DNA of 64,000 nt from contig NC_020541.1 of the NCBI RefSeq assembly GCF_000230695.2, forward strand, positions 3,968,001 to 4,032,000, written 5' to 3'. Below the pieces are notes generated by a model. The model was not told the origin of the DNA. It saw nothing but the letters and a program-made list of their open reading frames with translations, and searched no databases. This document shows positions 9,312 through 20,525 of the stretch, piece after piece. The position numbers and the translations under genes were made by a program. Within the stretch, counting starts at the first letter, position 1. Each line of letters opens with the position of its first letter. This stretch comes from Rhodanobacter denitrificans (GTDB lineage: Bacteria > Pseudomonadota > Gammaproteobacteria > Xanthomonadales > Rhodanobacteraceae).

Positions 9312-9730
9312 CGCGATGCCTGCGCATTGCCGGCGGGCGCCGGCGTACCCAGCCGCAGCGTGCGGAAGTGCGCCGTGCGCGGATGCGCCACCGCCCCCCA
9401 CGACACGGTCAGGTCCAGCTGGTACAGCTGCAGCGACGCGCCGGGCGCGCTCGGGCCGGCCGCGTTCCACGGCGTCACGTCGAGCCGCCAGCGGTACTGC
9501 GAACTGAAGCGGCCGGCGCGGCTGCCCGGTTTGACCGGTTCGCCCACGAACGCGCTGTCGAGCAGGCTGCGCGCATGCATCGCCGCCGCGCTGTGTTCAG
9601 CCGCGTGGTGGCTCAGGCTGATCGAGGCGCCAGCCACCTTCATCAGCGCGGTGAACGCGATCGCCAGCAGCATGATCGCGGCGATCACCTCGAGCAGGCT
9701 GAAGCCGCGTTGCGGGTGGGCGCCGTTCAT
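9308..9730 (-). CDS. gspI: T2SS minor pseudopilin GspI
   Basis: 140 residues starting MNGAHPQRGFSLLEVIAAIM. The prepilin peptidase site is between Gly and FSLLE, and Glu5 is present. The start overlaps the gspH stop (ATGA). Length and operon position are standard for GspI, which nucleates the pseudopilus tip. Confidence 0.92.
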   Translation of the reverse strand: MNGAHPQRGFSLLEVIAAIMLLAIAFTALMKVAGASISLSHHAAEHSAAAMHARSLLDSAFVGEPVKPGSRAGRFSSQYRWRLDVTPWNAAGPSAPGASLQLYQLDLTVSWGAVAHPRTAHFRTLRLGTPAPAGNAQASR

Positions 9731-10185
9731 CGCGCCGCCACCGTGTCGACCACACGCACTTCGCCGGTCAGCCACGACACGTTGACGTGCCACTCGCGCC
9801 GGCCGCTCTTGAGCGTGATGCGCCCGCCGGTGGAGCTGCCGTCGGGAAAGAAGCGGATGCGCCCGGTGTGGTCGTTCGGCTGATCGTCCTTGGCGCTGGT
9901 GATGCTCACGCGCAGGCCTTGCGGCAGGCGCACGTCCTGCCGCTTCGCGCCGTCGTAGCTGTTGGCGCGGGTGTCCACGTCGAAATGCTGTTCCTCGCCG
10001 CGCACGATCGCCTGCGCGCGGGTGGCGCGCAGCGCGCCGGCCAGCTCGCTGCTGGCCGCGCGCACGCGGGCACTGGCCAGGCCCTGGCTCACCGAGACCG
10101 ACACCGCTGCCACCGCAATCCCGATCAACAGGATCACCGCCAGCATTTCCAGCAGGGTGAAGCCGTTGGCGCGCGAGACTCTCAC
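9727..10185 (-). CDS. gspH: T2SS minor pseudopilin GspH
   Basis: 152 residues. The leader MRVSRANGFTLLEMLAVILL has a cleavable class III site, followed by the GspH pattern (ASSELAGALRATRAQAIVRGEEQHFDVD) and a C-terminal beta-domain ending with RITLKSGRREWHVNVSWLTG. It sits 4 bp after gspG. GspH would connect the GspG shaft to the tip complex. Confidence 0.93.
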   Translation of the reverse strand: MRVSRANGFTLLEMLAVILLIGIAVAAVSVSVSQGLASARVRAASSELAGALRATRAQAIVRGEEQHFDVDTRANSYDGAKRQDVRLPQGLRVSITSAKDDQPNDHTGRIRFFPDGSSTGGRITLKSGRREWHVNVSWLTGEVRVVDTVAAR

Positions 10186-10189
10186 ATGC

Positions 10190-10624
10190 TTACTGCCAGT
10201 TACCCACGTCCTTGCTGTAGCCGTCGCCGCCCGGCTTGCCGTCCTGGCCGTAGAAGATCAGGTCGAAGCTGCCGTGCTGGCCCGGATACTGGTAGCCGAA
10301 CGGGTGGCCCCACGGGTCCTTCAGGTCGGAGGCCTTCGCGTACGGGCCCTGCCAGTTCGGCGCGTTCGCCGGCTTCACCGCCAGCCCTTCCAGTTGCTGC
10401 GGCGGCGCGCCGTTGTCCAGCGCGTAGTTCTCGATCTTCTGGCTCAGGGTCATCAGCTGCGCCTTGCCGGCGCCGTACTTGCCCTTGTCGACGTTCTTGC
10501 CGACCTGGGTCACCACCACCGCGCCGATGATGCCGATCAGCACGATCACCGCGAGCATCTCCAGCAGAGTGAAGCCGGCGCTCGAACCGGGGCGTCGTGG
10601 TTGCCTGTGCTGCATGGGGATCAC
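10190..10624 (-). CDS. gspG: T2SS major pseudopilin GspG
   Basis: 144 residues. The leader ends GSSAG before FTLLEMLAVIVLIG. The globular domain has the GspG signature DPWGHPFGYQYPGQHG and the calcium-binding loop near DGKPGGDGYSKDVGNW. It forms the pseudopilus shaft. The leader (about 16 residues) is long, and the Met four codons downstream (MQHRQ) is an equally plausible start. It lies 22 bp downstream of gspF. Confidence 0.96.
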   Translation of the reverse strand: MIPMQHRQPRRPGSSAGFTLLEMLAVIVLIGIIGAVVVTQVGKNVDKGKYGAGKAQLMTLSQKIENYALDNGAPPQQLEGLAVKPANAPNWQGPYAKASDLKDPWGHPFGYQYPGQHGSFDLIFYGQDGKPGGDGYSKDVGNWQ

Positions 10625-10646
10625 CTCGAATGTGCGAATGGAGTTT

Positions 10647-11864
10647 CTATTGGATATTGCTGGTCAGGCTGAGCAGCGGCAGCAGGATCGCGGCCATGAT
10701 GATCGCCACCAGCACGGTCATCACGATGGTCAGCGCCGGCACCAGCGCCGCCAGCAGGCGGTCGATCGCGCGTTTGGACTCGAGCTCGAACGTGTCGGCG
10801 ACTTTCAGCAGCATGCTGTCGAGCTGGCCCGCTTCCTCGCCGACCTGCACCATCTGCATCGCCAGCCGGGGGAACAGTTTCGACTGGCCCAGCGCCAGGC
10901 TCAGGCCCGCACCGCCCTTGACCTGTTCGTGCGCCGCCTCCAGCGCCGCGTCCAGCGCGCGGTTGCCGGTGACCTGGCGGGCGATGTTCAACGCGCTGAG
11001 CAACGGTACGCCGTTCTTCAGCAGGGTGCCCAGCGTGCGTGCGATCCGCGCGGTCTCCACCTTCAGCAGCAGCGGGCCGACCAGGCGCAGCCGCAACAGG
11101 CGGGCGTGCCAGGCCAGCCGCGCGGCCGGATCGCGCAGCCGCGCGCGCCAGGCAAACAGGCCGCCACCGAGCAGCAGCAGGATCAGCCACCACCAGGACT
11201 GCAGCGCGTTGCCGAGCGCCAGCACCGCGGCGGTGATCCACGGGATCGGCACCTGCATGTCCTCGAAGATCGGCACGAACTGCGGCACCACGTAGGCTAG
11301 CAGCAGCACCAGCGAGCCGAGCACGCCGACCAGCAGGAAGGCCGGGTAGATCAGCGCGTTCACGATGCTGCCGCGCAGCTGCTGCGCGCGTTCCAGGTAA
11401 TCGGCCAGCCGGCGCAGCGTTTCTTCCAGCGAACCGCCCGCCTCGCCGGCGCGCACCAGGCTGACGTACAGCTTGGGGAACACGCCATGTTCCTCGTCCA
11501 GCGCCGACGACAGGCTGTTGCCGCCGCGCACGCGATCGCGCACGCGTTCGACCAGCTTCTTCGCGCTCTCGCCCTCGGGCAGTTCGAGCAGGATGCCGAG
11601 CGCGCGGTCCAGCGGCTGGCCGGCGCCGAGCAGGGTCGCCAGCTGGTGGGTGAACTGGGCCAGCTGGTCGCCGCTGAACGGACCGCGCTTGAACAGCGCG
11701 GCGAAGCCGCTGCCACCGCCAGCACCGTCGGCCGGCAGCGCTTCCAGCGGCGTATGGCCCTGGTCCTGCAGGCGGCCGATCACTTCCTCGACGCTGGCCG
11801 CCTCCATCTGGCCCTGCAGCGTCTCGCCGGCATCGTTGACCGCCTTGTAACGGAACTGCGCCAC
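10647..11864 (-). CDS. gspF: T2SS inner-membrane platform protein GspF
   Basis: 405 residues, the standard length. It has two T2SSF domains (about 70-195 and 270-395) and three TM helices (about 172-192, 220-245, 375-398). Family motifs include FTHQLATLLGAGQPLDRAL and LVRAGEAGGSLEETLRRLADY in the first repeat, with GEEAGQLDSMLLKVADTFE in the second. It interacts with GspE and GspL in the inner membrane. One bp separates it from gspE. Confidence 0.97.
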   Translation of the reverse strand: MAQFRYKAVNDAGETLQGQMEAASVEEVIGRLQDQGHTPLEALPADGAGGGSGFAALFKRGPFSGDQLAQFTHQLATLLGAGQPLDRALGILLELPEGESAKKLVERVRDRVRGGNSLSSALDEEHGVFPKLYVSLVRAGEAGGSLEETLRRLADYLERAQQLRGSIVNALIYPAFLLVGVLGSLVLLLAYVVPQFVPIFEDMQVPIPWITAAVLALGNALQSWWWLILLLLGGGLFAWRARLRDPAARLAWHARLLRLRLVGPLLLKVETARIARTLGTLLKNGVPLLSALNIARQVTGNRALDAALEAAHEQVKGGAGLSLALGQSKLFPRLAMQMVQVGEEAGQLDSMLLKVADTFELESKRAIDRLLAALVPALTIVMTVLVAIIMAAILLPLLSLTSNIQ

Positions 11865-11865
11865 T

Positions 11866-13599
11866 TCAGCCTTCCTGCGTCACGCGCAGGACCTCTTCCA
11901 GCGTGGTGATGCCGGCCACGGCCTTGGCGATGCCGTCCTCGTACATCGTGCGCATGCCTTCGGCGCGCGCCTGCTTCTCGATGTCGCCCTCGTTGGCGCG
12001 CTGCATCACCAGCCGGCGCAGCGGATCGCTCATGGTGAGGAACTCCATGATGGCGCGGCGGCCACGGTAGCCGCTGGGATTGGCCGCGCTGCTGCCCGGC
12101 CTCCACAGGCGGATCGGGCGCTCGTCGGTGTACTTGTGCAGTTCGAACTGCTCGATCACTTCGGGCAGCGCTTCGTACGGAATCGCCGTTTCCGGATCGA
12201 GCCTGCGCACCAGCCGCTGCGCCAGGATGCCGTTGATGGTGGAGCCGAGCAGGTAGTCCTCCACGCCCATGTCGAGCAGGCGCGTGATGCCGCCGGCGGC
12301 GCTGTTGGTGTGCAGCGTGGACAGCACCAGGTGGCCGGTGAGCGCGGACTGGATCGCGATGCGGCAGGTTTCCAGGTCGCGCATTTCGCCGATCATGATC
12401 ACGTCCGGGTCCTGGCGCATGATCGAGCGCAGCGCGCCGGAGAAGTCCAGCCCGATCTGCGGCTTCACCTGGATCTGGTTGATGCCTTCGAGCTGGTATT
12501 CGACCGGGTCCTCGACGGTGATGATCTTCACGTCGTTGGTGTTGATCCGCGACAGCGCGGTGTACAGCGTGGTGGTCTTGCCCGAACCGGTGGGGCCGGT
12601 CACCAGCAGGATGCCGTGCGGCTTTTCCAGCACGTCGACGAAGCGCTGCTGGAAGCTGTCGGTGAAGCCGAGCGAGGCGAAGTCGAACACCACCGACTCG
12701 CGGTCGAGGATGCGCATCACCACCGACTCGCCGAAGCTGGTCGGCACGGTCGACACGCGCAAGTCGAGCTCCTTGCCCTGCACGCGCAGCTGGATGCGGC
12801 CGTCCTGCGGCAAGCGGCGCTCGGCGATGTTCAGCCGCGCCATGATCTTCACCCGCGAGATCACCGCGGCGGTGGACGACGACGGCGGCGCTTCCACTTC
12901 ATGCAATACGCCGTCGATGCGGTAGCGCACCTTCAGCCGGTTCTCGAACGGCTCGATGTGCACGTCGGACGCGCGCTGCTCGACCGCGCGCTGCAGAATG
13001 AGATTCACCAGGCGGATCACCGGCGCCTCGGAGGCCAGGTCGCGCAGGTGCTCGACGTCGTCCTCTTCCGCCGCGCTGCCGTCGAGGTTTTCCACGATCG
13101 TGCCCATCGCCGAACGGCCGCTGCCGTAATAGCGTTCGATCAGGCCGTCGATTTCCGAGCGCAGGCCGACCCGCAACGCCACCGGCCGGCCCGCCGCCAG
13201 TTCGACCGCCTGCAACGGATACGGATCGGCCGGATCGGCCACGATCAACGCCAGTCCGTGCTGGTCATCCTGCACCGGCACCACGTGCTGCTGCTTCAGG
13301 AAGCGCAGCGATACCTCGAGGTCGGCCGGCGGCAGTTCCGGCGCGTCGCGCGCCGCCAGCAGCGGCACCTGCAGCAGGTCGGCCCAGGCCTCGGCCAGGT
13401 CGCGCTCGGAGACCAGCCCGAGGCGCGCCATCAAGGTGGTCAGCGTGCCCTCGGTCGATTCCTCGTGCAGGCGGCGTGCGCGGCCCAGGTCGCTGTCCTT
13501 CAGGCGCCCGCGCGCGACCAGCCACGCGCAGACTTCCGTCTCGCGGTCATCCGCCACCTGACCCGACCCGCCGACCGCCGGCTCGATCGCTGCCGACAT
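11866..13599 (-). CDS. gspE: T2SS assembly ATPase GspE
   Basis: 577 residues from MSAAIEPAVG, similar in length to Xanthomonas XpsE; upstream in-frame codons lack family support. An N1E/MshEN-like domain (about 25-150) is followed by the ATPase core with Walker A GPTGSGKTTT (about 333), an Asp box, Walker B VIMIGEMRD (about 397) and a His box (STLHTNSA). It energises pseudopilus assembly. The C-terminal region that normally carries a zinc-binding tetracysteine has none of those cysteines (RRLDPETAIPYEALPE and RPGSSAANPSGYRGR). First gene of the operon. Confidence 0.95.
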   Translation of the reverse strand: MSAAIEPAVGGSGQVADDRETEVCAWLVARGRLKDSDLGRARRLHEESTEGTLTTLMARLGLVSERDLAEAWADLLQVPLLAARDAPELPPADLEVSLRFLKQQHVVPVQDDQHGLALIVADPADPYPLQAVELAAGRPVALRVGLRSEIDGLIERYYGSGRSAMGTIVENLDGSAAEEDDVEHLRDLASEAPVIRLVNLILQRAVEQRASDVHIEPFENRLKVRYRIDGVLHEVEAPPSSSTAAVISRVKIMARLNIAERRLPQDGRIQLRVQGKELDLRVSTVPTSFGESVVMRILDRESVVFDFASLGFTDSFQQRFVDVLEKPHGILLVTGPTGSGKTTTLYTALSRINTNDVKIITVEDPVEYQLEGINQIQVKPQIGLDFSGALRSIMRQDPDVIMIGEMRDLETCRIAIQSALTGHLVLSTLHTNSAAGGITRLLDMGVEDYLLGSTINGILAQRLVRRLDPETAIPYEALPEVIEQFELHKYTDERPIRLWRPGSSAANPSGYRGRRAIMEFLTMSDPLRRLVMQRANEGDIEKQARAEGMRTMYEDGIAKAVAGITTLEEVLRVTQEG

Positions 13600-13902
13600 C
13601 CTCCACCCCGCTCGATAACCGCGAAAAGCCGTCGACGCTCCCCTGCGGCGAAACGGCACGCACCATAGTTAGCACATCCGGCTGGCAGCAGGTGAATGCC
13701 GTCCACGCCGGCCACCACGGCGGCACAAACGTCCATTGTGGGGCATGCGCCCACAGCGTGGGACATCCGCGGCCTAGGAAAATTTCCTGTGCCGCCGCCG
13801 GCGTGATGCGGATCGCCGGCCCGCGACGCGCCCGCCGCCGGTCACGCATTTGCGCCGCTGCGGGGGTCTGGGACAATGCCGCTTTCGATGACCGGCCAGG
13901 CC
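13600..13902. other. intergenic region between divergent gspE and tatD
   Basis: About 300 bp without a credible gene. It must hold the T2SS promoter on the minus strand and the tatD promoter on the plus strand. The only promoter-like piece I see for gspE is a TAACTA hexamer on the minus strand near 13670, with no convincing -35. Nothing else is recognisable. Confidence 0.4.
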
Positions 13903-14691
13903 ATGCCACTGCTCGATATCGGCGCCAACCTCACCCACGAGTCGTTCCACCACGACCTCGACGCCGTGCTGCAGCGCGCACAGGCGCACGGCGTGATGCG
14001 GATGGTGGTCACCGGCGCCTCGCGCGAGGGCAGCGAACACGCGCTGGCGCTGGCGAAGGCGCACCCAGGCACGCTGTTCGCCACCGCCGGCGTGCATCCG
14101 CACCACGCGCTCGACTACGACGACGCCACCGATGCGGCGTTGCGCGAACTGGCGCTGCAGCCGCAGGTACGCGCGGTCGGCGAGACCGGGCTGGACTACA
14201 ACCGCAACTATTCGCCGCGCGAGGTGCAGCTGCGGGTGTTCGAACGCCAGCTGCGCATCGCGGCCGAGCTGCAGATGCCGCTGTTCCTGCACCAGCGCGA
14301 CGCACACGCGGATTTCGTCGCGCTGCTGCGGCGCTGGCGCGACCGGGTGCCCGCTGCGGTGGTGCACTGCTTCACCGACACCGGCGAGGCGCTTGCCGAC
14401 TACCTCGCGCTGGACTGCCACATCGGCATCACCGGCTGGATCTGCGACGAGCGCCGCGGCATCCACCTGCGCGAGCTGGTGCGCACGATTCCGGCCAACC
14501 GCCTGATGATCGAGACCGACGCGCCCTACCTCTTGCCGCGCACGGTACGCCCGCCACCCAGCCACCGGCGCAACGAGCCGATGTACCTGAAGCACATCTG
14601 CGAGGAGATCGCCCGCGACCGCGGCGAGAGCGCGGAAGTCACGGCGGCGAACAGCACGGCGACGGCGGAAGCGTTCTTCGGATTGGCGTGA
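13903..14691 (+). CDS. tatD: TatD-family metal-dependent DNase
   Basis: 262 residues from MPLLDIGANLTHESF, which aligns with the usual TatD N-terminus (DIGxNLT). In-frame ATGs at 13876 and 13888 would add nine or five residues, and a G-rich stretch precedes 13876. Metal-ligand motifs of the amidohydrolase fold are present: HPHHAL, GETGLDYNRNYSPR, LFLHQRDAH, HCFTDTGE and the terminal IETDAPYLLPR. The family has 3'-5' exonuclease/DNase activity linked to DNA repair. It is convergent with rluE across a hairpin. Confidence 0.93.
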   Translation: MPLLDIGANLTHESFHHDLDAVLQRAQAHGVMRMVVTGASREGSEHALALAKAHPGTLFATAGVHPHHALDYDDATDAALRELALQPQVRAVGETGLDYNRNYSPREVQLRVFERQLRIAAELQMPLFLHQRDAHADFVALLRRWRDRVPAAVVHCFTDTGEALADYLALDCHIGITGWICDERRGIHLRELVRTIPANRLMIETDAPYLLPRTVRPPPSHRRNEPMYLKHICEEIARDRGESAEVTAANSTATAEAFFGLA

Positions 14692-14703
14692 GGTGCCGTA
14701 CGC

Positions 14704-14733
14704 CCTGCCCATGCATGCACCTGCATGGGCAGG
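14704..14733. terminator. bidirectional hairpin between convergent tatD and rluE
   Basis: A perfect 12-bp stem (CCTGCCCATGCA / TGCATGGGCAGG) with a 6-nt loop lies 12 nt after the tatD stop and 17 nt after the rluE stop. The position between convergent genes supports a shared terminator. Confidence 0.6.
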
Positions 14734-14750
14734 CTGGAAAGTTGGTGTTC

Positions 14751-15287
14751 CTAGCCCGCCAGTACCCGCGTTTTGCCCGGCGCCAGCCCATCCAGCGCAT
14801 GCTCGCCGATGCGCACGCGGACCAGCCGCAGGGTCGGGAAGCCGACCGCGGCGGTCATCCGGCGCACCTGGCGGTTGCGGCCTTCGCGCAGGGTGAGGCT
14901 GAGCCAGCTGGTGGGAATGGCCTGGCGGAAGCGCACCGGCGGATCGCGCGGCCATAGCCAGTCCGGTTCGACGGCGAACGCGACTTCGGCCGGCAGGGTC
15001 GGGCCGTCGTTGAGCACCACGCCGCGGCGCAAGGCCTGCAGCGCGGCTTCGCCGATGACGCCCTCGACCTGCGCCAGGTAGGTCTTGGCCTGCTTGTGGC
15101 GCGGGTCGGTGAGCCGGTGCGCCAGACGGCCATCGTCGGTCAGCAACAGCAGGCCCTCGCTGTCGCGGTCCAGCCGTCCAGCCGCATAGACGTCCTTTTG
15201 CGTGACGAAATCGGCCAGCGTGGGGCGGCCGCGCTCGTCGGTGAACTGGCACAGCACGCCGTACGGCTTGTTCAGCGCGAGCAGCAT
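14751..15287 (-). CDS. rluE: 23S rRNA pseudouridine synthase RluE-type
   Basis: 178 residues without an S4 domain, typical of RluE (pseudouridine 2457 of 23S rRNA). The catalytic motif is [16 protein letters not shown], with the nucleophilic Asp in RLD; other family motifs are [24 protein letters not shown] and [11 protein letters not shown]. It follows the methyltransferase gene by 13 bp and is probably co-transcribed with it. Confidence 0.9.
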   Translation of the reverse strand: MLLALNKPYGVLCQFTDERGRPTLADFVTQKDVYAAGRLDRDSEGLLLLTDDGRLAHRLTDPRHKQAKTYLAQVEGVIGEAALQALRRGVVLNDGPTLPAEVAFAVEPDWLWPRDPPVRFRQAIPTSWLSLTLREGRNRQVRRMTAAVGFPTLRLVRVRIGEHALDGLAPGKTRVLAG

Positions 15288-15300
15288 GCTGCGCTTCGGC

Positions 15301-16236
15301 TCAGCGCGATGCCGCCGCCGGCGCCGCGGGCTTGACGAAGCGCAGGGTCATCCGGTCGGACTCGCCGATCGCCTGGTACTTCGCCTTGTCCTTTTCGCCC
15401 AGCGTGAGCGTGGGCGGCAGCGTCCACACGCCCTTCGGGTAGTCCCTGGTGTCCTTCGGGTTCGCGTTGATCTCGCTGCTCTCGTCCAGCGTGAAGCCCG
15501 CCCCGGTGGCCAGCTTCACCACGTAATCGGTGGGCAGGTAGCCACTCGACTTCACCGCCTCCAGCGAGGCGCCGTCGGCGGCGCGGTGGTCGACCACGCC
15601 GAGCACGCCACCGGGTTTGAGCACGGCGAAGAACGCCTTGAACATCGCCGGAGCGGTGTCGGCCATGACCCAGTTGTGCACGTTGCGGAAGGTCAGCACC
15701 AGGTCGGTCGAGGCCGGCGGGCCGAACACCGGCGAGCGCGGATCGAACGTCACGATGCTGGCGTTGCCGTAGTGCGCCGGGTCGGCGGCGAATTTCCGGC
15801 GCAGGGCGCTGTCGTCGCTGCGCGCCTCGCTGTCGGCCGCGGGCGCCTTCTCGGCCGCGACGTAGTGGCCGTTGTCGTGCAGCAGCGGCGCCAGGATCTC
15901 GGCGTACCAGCCGCCGCCGGGGGTGATCTCGATCACCGTGCGATCCGGCCGCACGCCGAAGAACTGCAAGGTGGCCTTGGGGTGGCGGTACGCATCGCGG
16001 GCGCGGTTCGCCGCCGAACGCCAGCTGCCGGCCAGCACGCTGTCCAGCTGCGAGGCGGTGAAGTCGCTGGCGCTGGTCGGCGGCACCAGTTCGTCCGCCG
16101 GCTGGTCCGTTTCGGTCGAGGCGACCCGTGCCGCCTGCGCGCCGGCCAGCGCGGGCAGGCCCAGGCCAGCGGCCAGCAGCACCACCGCGGCCAGTCGCAC
16201 CGTACCCGTCCTTGCCACTCGTGTTGCGCGGTTCAT
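15301..16236 (-). CDS. exported SAM-methyltransferase-like protein (COG4798 type)
   Basis: 311 residues. The N-terminus is a clear Sec signal peptide ([23 protein letters not shown]). The mature part resembles the class I methyltransferase family annotated COG4798: [20 protein letters not shown] matches the SAM-binding glycine loop (here with ITPGGG), and [10 protein letters not shown] and LGVVDHR occupy post-I positions. A cofactor-dependent methyltransferase outside the cytoplasm is unexpected, because SAM is not known to be periplasmic, so its activity is unclear. It lies immediately upstream of rluE on the same strand. Confidence 0.75.
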   Translation of the reverse strand: MNRATRVARTGTVRLAAVVLLAAGLGLPALAGAQAARVASTETDQPADELVPPTSASDFTASQLDSVLAGSWRSAANRARDAYRHPKATLQFFGVRPDRTVIEITPGGGWYAEILAPLLHDNGHYVAAEKAPAADSEARSDDSALRRKFAADPAHYGNASIVTFDPRSPVFGPPASTDLVLTFRNVHNWVMADTAPAMFKAFFAVLKPGGVLGVVDHRAADGASLEAVKSSGYLPTDYVVKLATGAGFTLDESSEINANPKDTRDYPKGVWTLPPTLTLGEKDKAKYQAIGESDRMTLRFVKPAAPAAASR

Positions 16237-16312
16237 CGTTGACTCCTTGGCGCGTTGGCCATCCGAATTTGCTGCAATGTCGCGAAAAGCATGTGCAATC
16301 CTGGTAAACGGC

Positions 16313-16975
16313 TCAGAACGGCCGCGGGCACACCGACTGCAGGCCGTCGATGTGTTCGTGCAGGTCCGGCGCGATGCCCTGCCACATCGGGTCGAGGATG
16401 AAGTCGATGCCTTCGTAGCGGGCCAGTTTCGCGGCCGGAATGAAATCGGCGTCGCCGGCGACCAGGATGATCTGGTCGACCAGTTTCTTGTAGGTCAGCG
16501 CGGCGATATCAATGCCGATCTTCATGTCGACCTGGGTCTGGCGCATGTCCGGCTCGAAGTGCTCGTCGCGCAGGTCGTCCCAGCGCAGGCTGCCCTCGCG
16601 CAGCTGCTGGTAGGCGCTGCGCTTGAGCTGCCACTCGCCGCGCTCGGCCAGCCGGCCCAGCCGCAGCGCCATCTTGCGCTGGCGGCGCAGCTGGTCGTGC
16701 AGCTCGCGGCGGAACGCGGCGGCGCCGGTGCGGCCGAAGTCCACGCTGTCGCCGCTGATCGGCTTGACCAGACTCTTTTCCAGCGGCGGGCAGTCGTAGA
16801 AGTAGATGCGGTAGAGCTGCTCGCGCGGGCGGTCGACCGCTTTCAGGTGCTCCAGCGCCATGCCGAACAGGGTCTTCGCCACCGCGCGCGCGTCGCCGGC
16901 GTCGCGCTCGCCGTAGACCTTGCGGTAGCGGGCAAGAAAAAAGGCGCCGTCGACGAGGATGGCGGTGCGGTTCAT
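16313..16975 (-). CDS. NYN/PIN-like domain protein
   Basis: 220 residues from MNRTAILVDGAFFLARY. The NYN (PIN-like) nuclease fold is indicated by ILVDGAFF at the start, QTQVDMKIGIDIAAL in the middle and ILVAGDADFIPAAKLA near 165, where the acidic residues D (VDG), D (VDMKIGID) and D (GDADF) would bind metal. The family includes predicted RNases. A longer upstream frame starting in the frmA spacer lacks family support. Confidence 0.8.
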   Translation of the reverse strand: MNRTAILVDGAFFLARYRKVYGERDAGDARAVAKTLFGMALEHLKAVDRPREQLYRIYFYDCPPLEKSLVKPISGDSVDFGRTGAAAFRRELHDQLRRQRKMALRLGRLAERGEWQLKRSAYQQLREGSLRWDDLRDEHFEPDMRQTQVDMKIGIDIAALTYKKLVDQIILVAGDADFIPAAKLARYEGIDFILDPMWQGIAPDLHEHIDGLQSVCPRPF

Positions 16976-17062
16976 GGAACGGCCTTGTGCGTGGCGTGTG
17001 CGGACATGAAAACGAGGCACGCCGCCGGCAGGATGGCGCCGGCGGGGTGCGGGCATTCTACG

Positions 17063-19163
<2,101 letters not shown>

Positions 19164-19188
19164 CTTGAATCCCTTTCAAGTCTGGCTT

Positions 19189-19201
19189 GCGAATATATCG
19201 C
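19189..19201. promoter_or_regulatory. possible LysR operator palindrome
   Basis: GCGA-ATATA-TCGC is a 13-bp dyad in the 109-bp spacer between the LysR gene and the divergent small ORF. LysR proteins usually bind short dyads (T-N11-A) in such spacers. This is a candidate autoregulatory site; the assignment is by position only. Confidence 0.35.
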
Positions 19202-19272
19202 TTTTTGGCAGCCTGCCGCGCGCGTACCTTGAGCACTCCCCAAGCCCAAGACTCCCCCAGGAGGCTTCCCCC

Positions 19273-19470
19273 ATGCACTCGCTCTGGAAAGATCTGCTGT
19301 TCCTGCACGGTCATCTGCTGCACAAGGACGACCTGGACTGGCGCCCGGAGCCGGAGCCCGCGCCGGACCCGGCCAGCGACGCCACCGGCAGCGGCCATGC
19401 CGCCAAGACCGCGCGTCACGCGCTGGCGTGCTGTGCCAGCGTGTGGCCACGGATCATGAGCCCGCGTTGA
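19273..19470 (+). CDS. small hypothetical protein (65 aa)
   Basis: 65 residues starting MHSLWKDLLFLHGHLLHKDD, preceded by AGGAGG with about 9 nt spacing. The C-terminal half is Pro/Glu/Ala-rich followed by a Cys pair (ALACCASVW). There is no signal peptide and I recognise no family. It is divergent from the LysR gene and 104 bp upstream of the aldo/keto reductase. The strong ribosome-binding site and the divergent arrangement argue that it is real; high GC makes chance ORFs common, so confidence is moderate. Confidence 0.55.
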   Translation: MHSLWKDLLFLHGHLLHKDDLDWRPEPEPAPDPASDATGSGHAAKTARHALACCASVWPRIMSPR

Positions 19471-19574
19471 GTACCGCCCGGGCTTGAATGCCGCGGATAT
19501 GCAGCCACTTGGATGAGGGCGCGCGCGTTCACCCCGCGCGCCGATTCCCCGCTCGCTGCCTCCGGAGGCATCCC

Positions 19575-20519
19575 ATGCAGAAACGCCCGCTCGGCCACTC
19601 GCCGCTTTCTATCGCCCCGCTCGCCTTCGGCGGCAACGTGTTCGGCTGGAGCGTGGACGAGAAACGCTCGTTCGAACTGCTCGATGCCTTCGTCGACGCC
19701 GGCGGCAACCTGATCGACACCGCCGACGTCTACTCGGCATGGGTGCCGGGCAACCGCGGCGGCGAGTCGGAAACCATCCTCGGCAAGTGGCTGAAGCAGA
19801 GCGGCAAGCGCGCACAAGTGGTGATCTCGACCAAGGTCGCCAAGTGGACCGAGCAGCCGGGCCTGTCGCCGGTCAACCTCCAGCAGGCGGTGGATGGCTC
19901 GCTCAGGCGCCTGCAGGTCGACTGCATCGACCTGTACCAGGCGCACCAGGACGACGCCAGCGTACCGATGGAAGACACGCTTGGCGCGTTCGCCCGGCTG
20001 ATCGAGGCCGGCAAGGTGCGCGCGATCGGTGCTTCCAACTTCGGCGCGGCGCGGTTCGCCGACGCTCTCGCCGTGTCGAAGCGGCACGGTCTGCCGCGCT
20101 ACGAGAGCCTGCAGCCGGAATACAACCTGGTCCGCCGCGCCGGCTACGAGCAGGAGCTGGAGCCGCTGATCCGCCGCGAGAACATCGGCGTGATCAGCTA
20201 CTACGCGCTGGCCAGCGGCTTCTTGAGCGGCAAGTACCGCAGCGCAGCCGACCTGGCCAAGAGCAGCGCGCGCGGCGGCGCGGTGAAGAAATACCTCAAC
20301 CCGCGTGGCCTGCGGGTGCTCGCCGCGCTCGACGCGGTGGCCGCCGCGCACGGCGCCACCCCGGCGCAGGCCGCGCTGGCCTGGCTGATCGCCCGCCCCG
20401 GCCTGACCGCGCCGATCGTCAGCGCCACCCGCGTGGAGCAGTTGCACGAGCTGCTCGGCGCCACCTCCTTGCAGCTGAGCGACGACGAGATCGCACAAGT
20501 GGATCTGGCCAGCGCCTGA
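19575..20519 (+). CDS. aldo/keto reductase
   Basis: 314 residues from MQKRPLGHSPLSIAPLAFGG, with GGAGG upstream. The AKR tetrad can be read: Asp in NLIDTADVYSAW with its Tyr, Lys in ISTKVAKW, and His in YQAHQDD. The (beta/alpha)8 NADPH-dependent reductase signature IGASNFGAARF is present. Its closest general group is YajO/YghZ-like AKRs; the substrate is unknown. It is convergent with the TraB/GumN gene across a palindromic repeat element. Confidence 0.92.
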   Translation: MQKRPLGHSPLSIAPLAFGGNVFGWSVDEKRSFELLDAFVDAGGNLIDTADVYSAWVPGNRGGESETILGKWLKQSGKRAQVVISTKVAKWTEQPGLSPVNLQQAVDGSLRRLQVDCIDLYQAHQDDASVPMEDTLGAFARLIEAGKVRAIGASNFGAARFADALAVSKRHGLPRYESLQPEYNLVRRAGYEQELEPLIRRENIGVISYYALASGFLSGKYRSAADLAKSSARGGAVKKYLNPRGLRVLAALDAVAAAHGATPAQAALAWLIARPGLTAPIVSATRVEQLHELLGATSLQLSDDEIAQVDLASA

Positions 20520-20525
20520 TCGTTC

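Noticed and set aside
13876..13902. Extended N-terminus for tatD
   Set aside because: The nine extra residues are not part of the usual TatD N-terminus, although a G-rich stretch makes 13876 possible.
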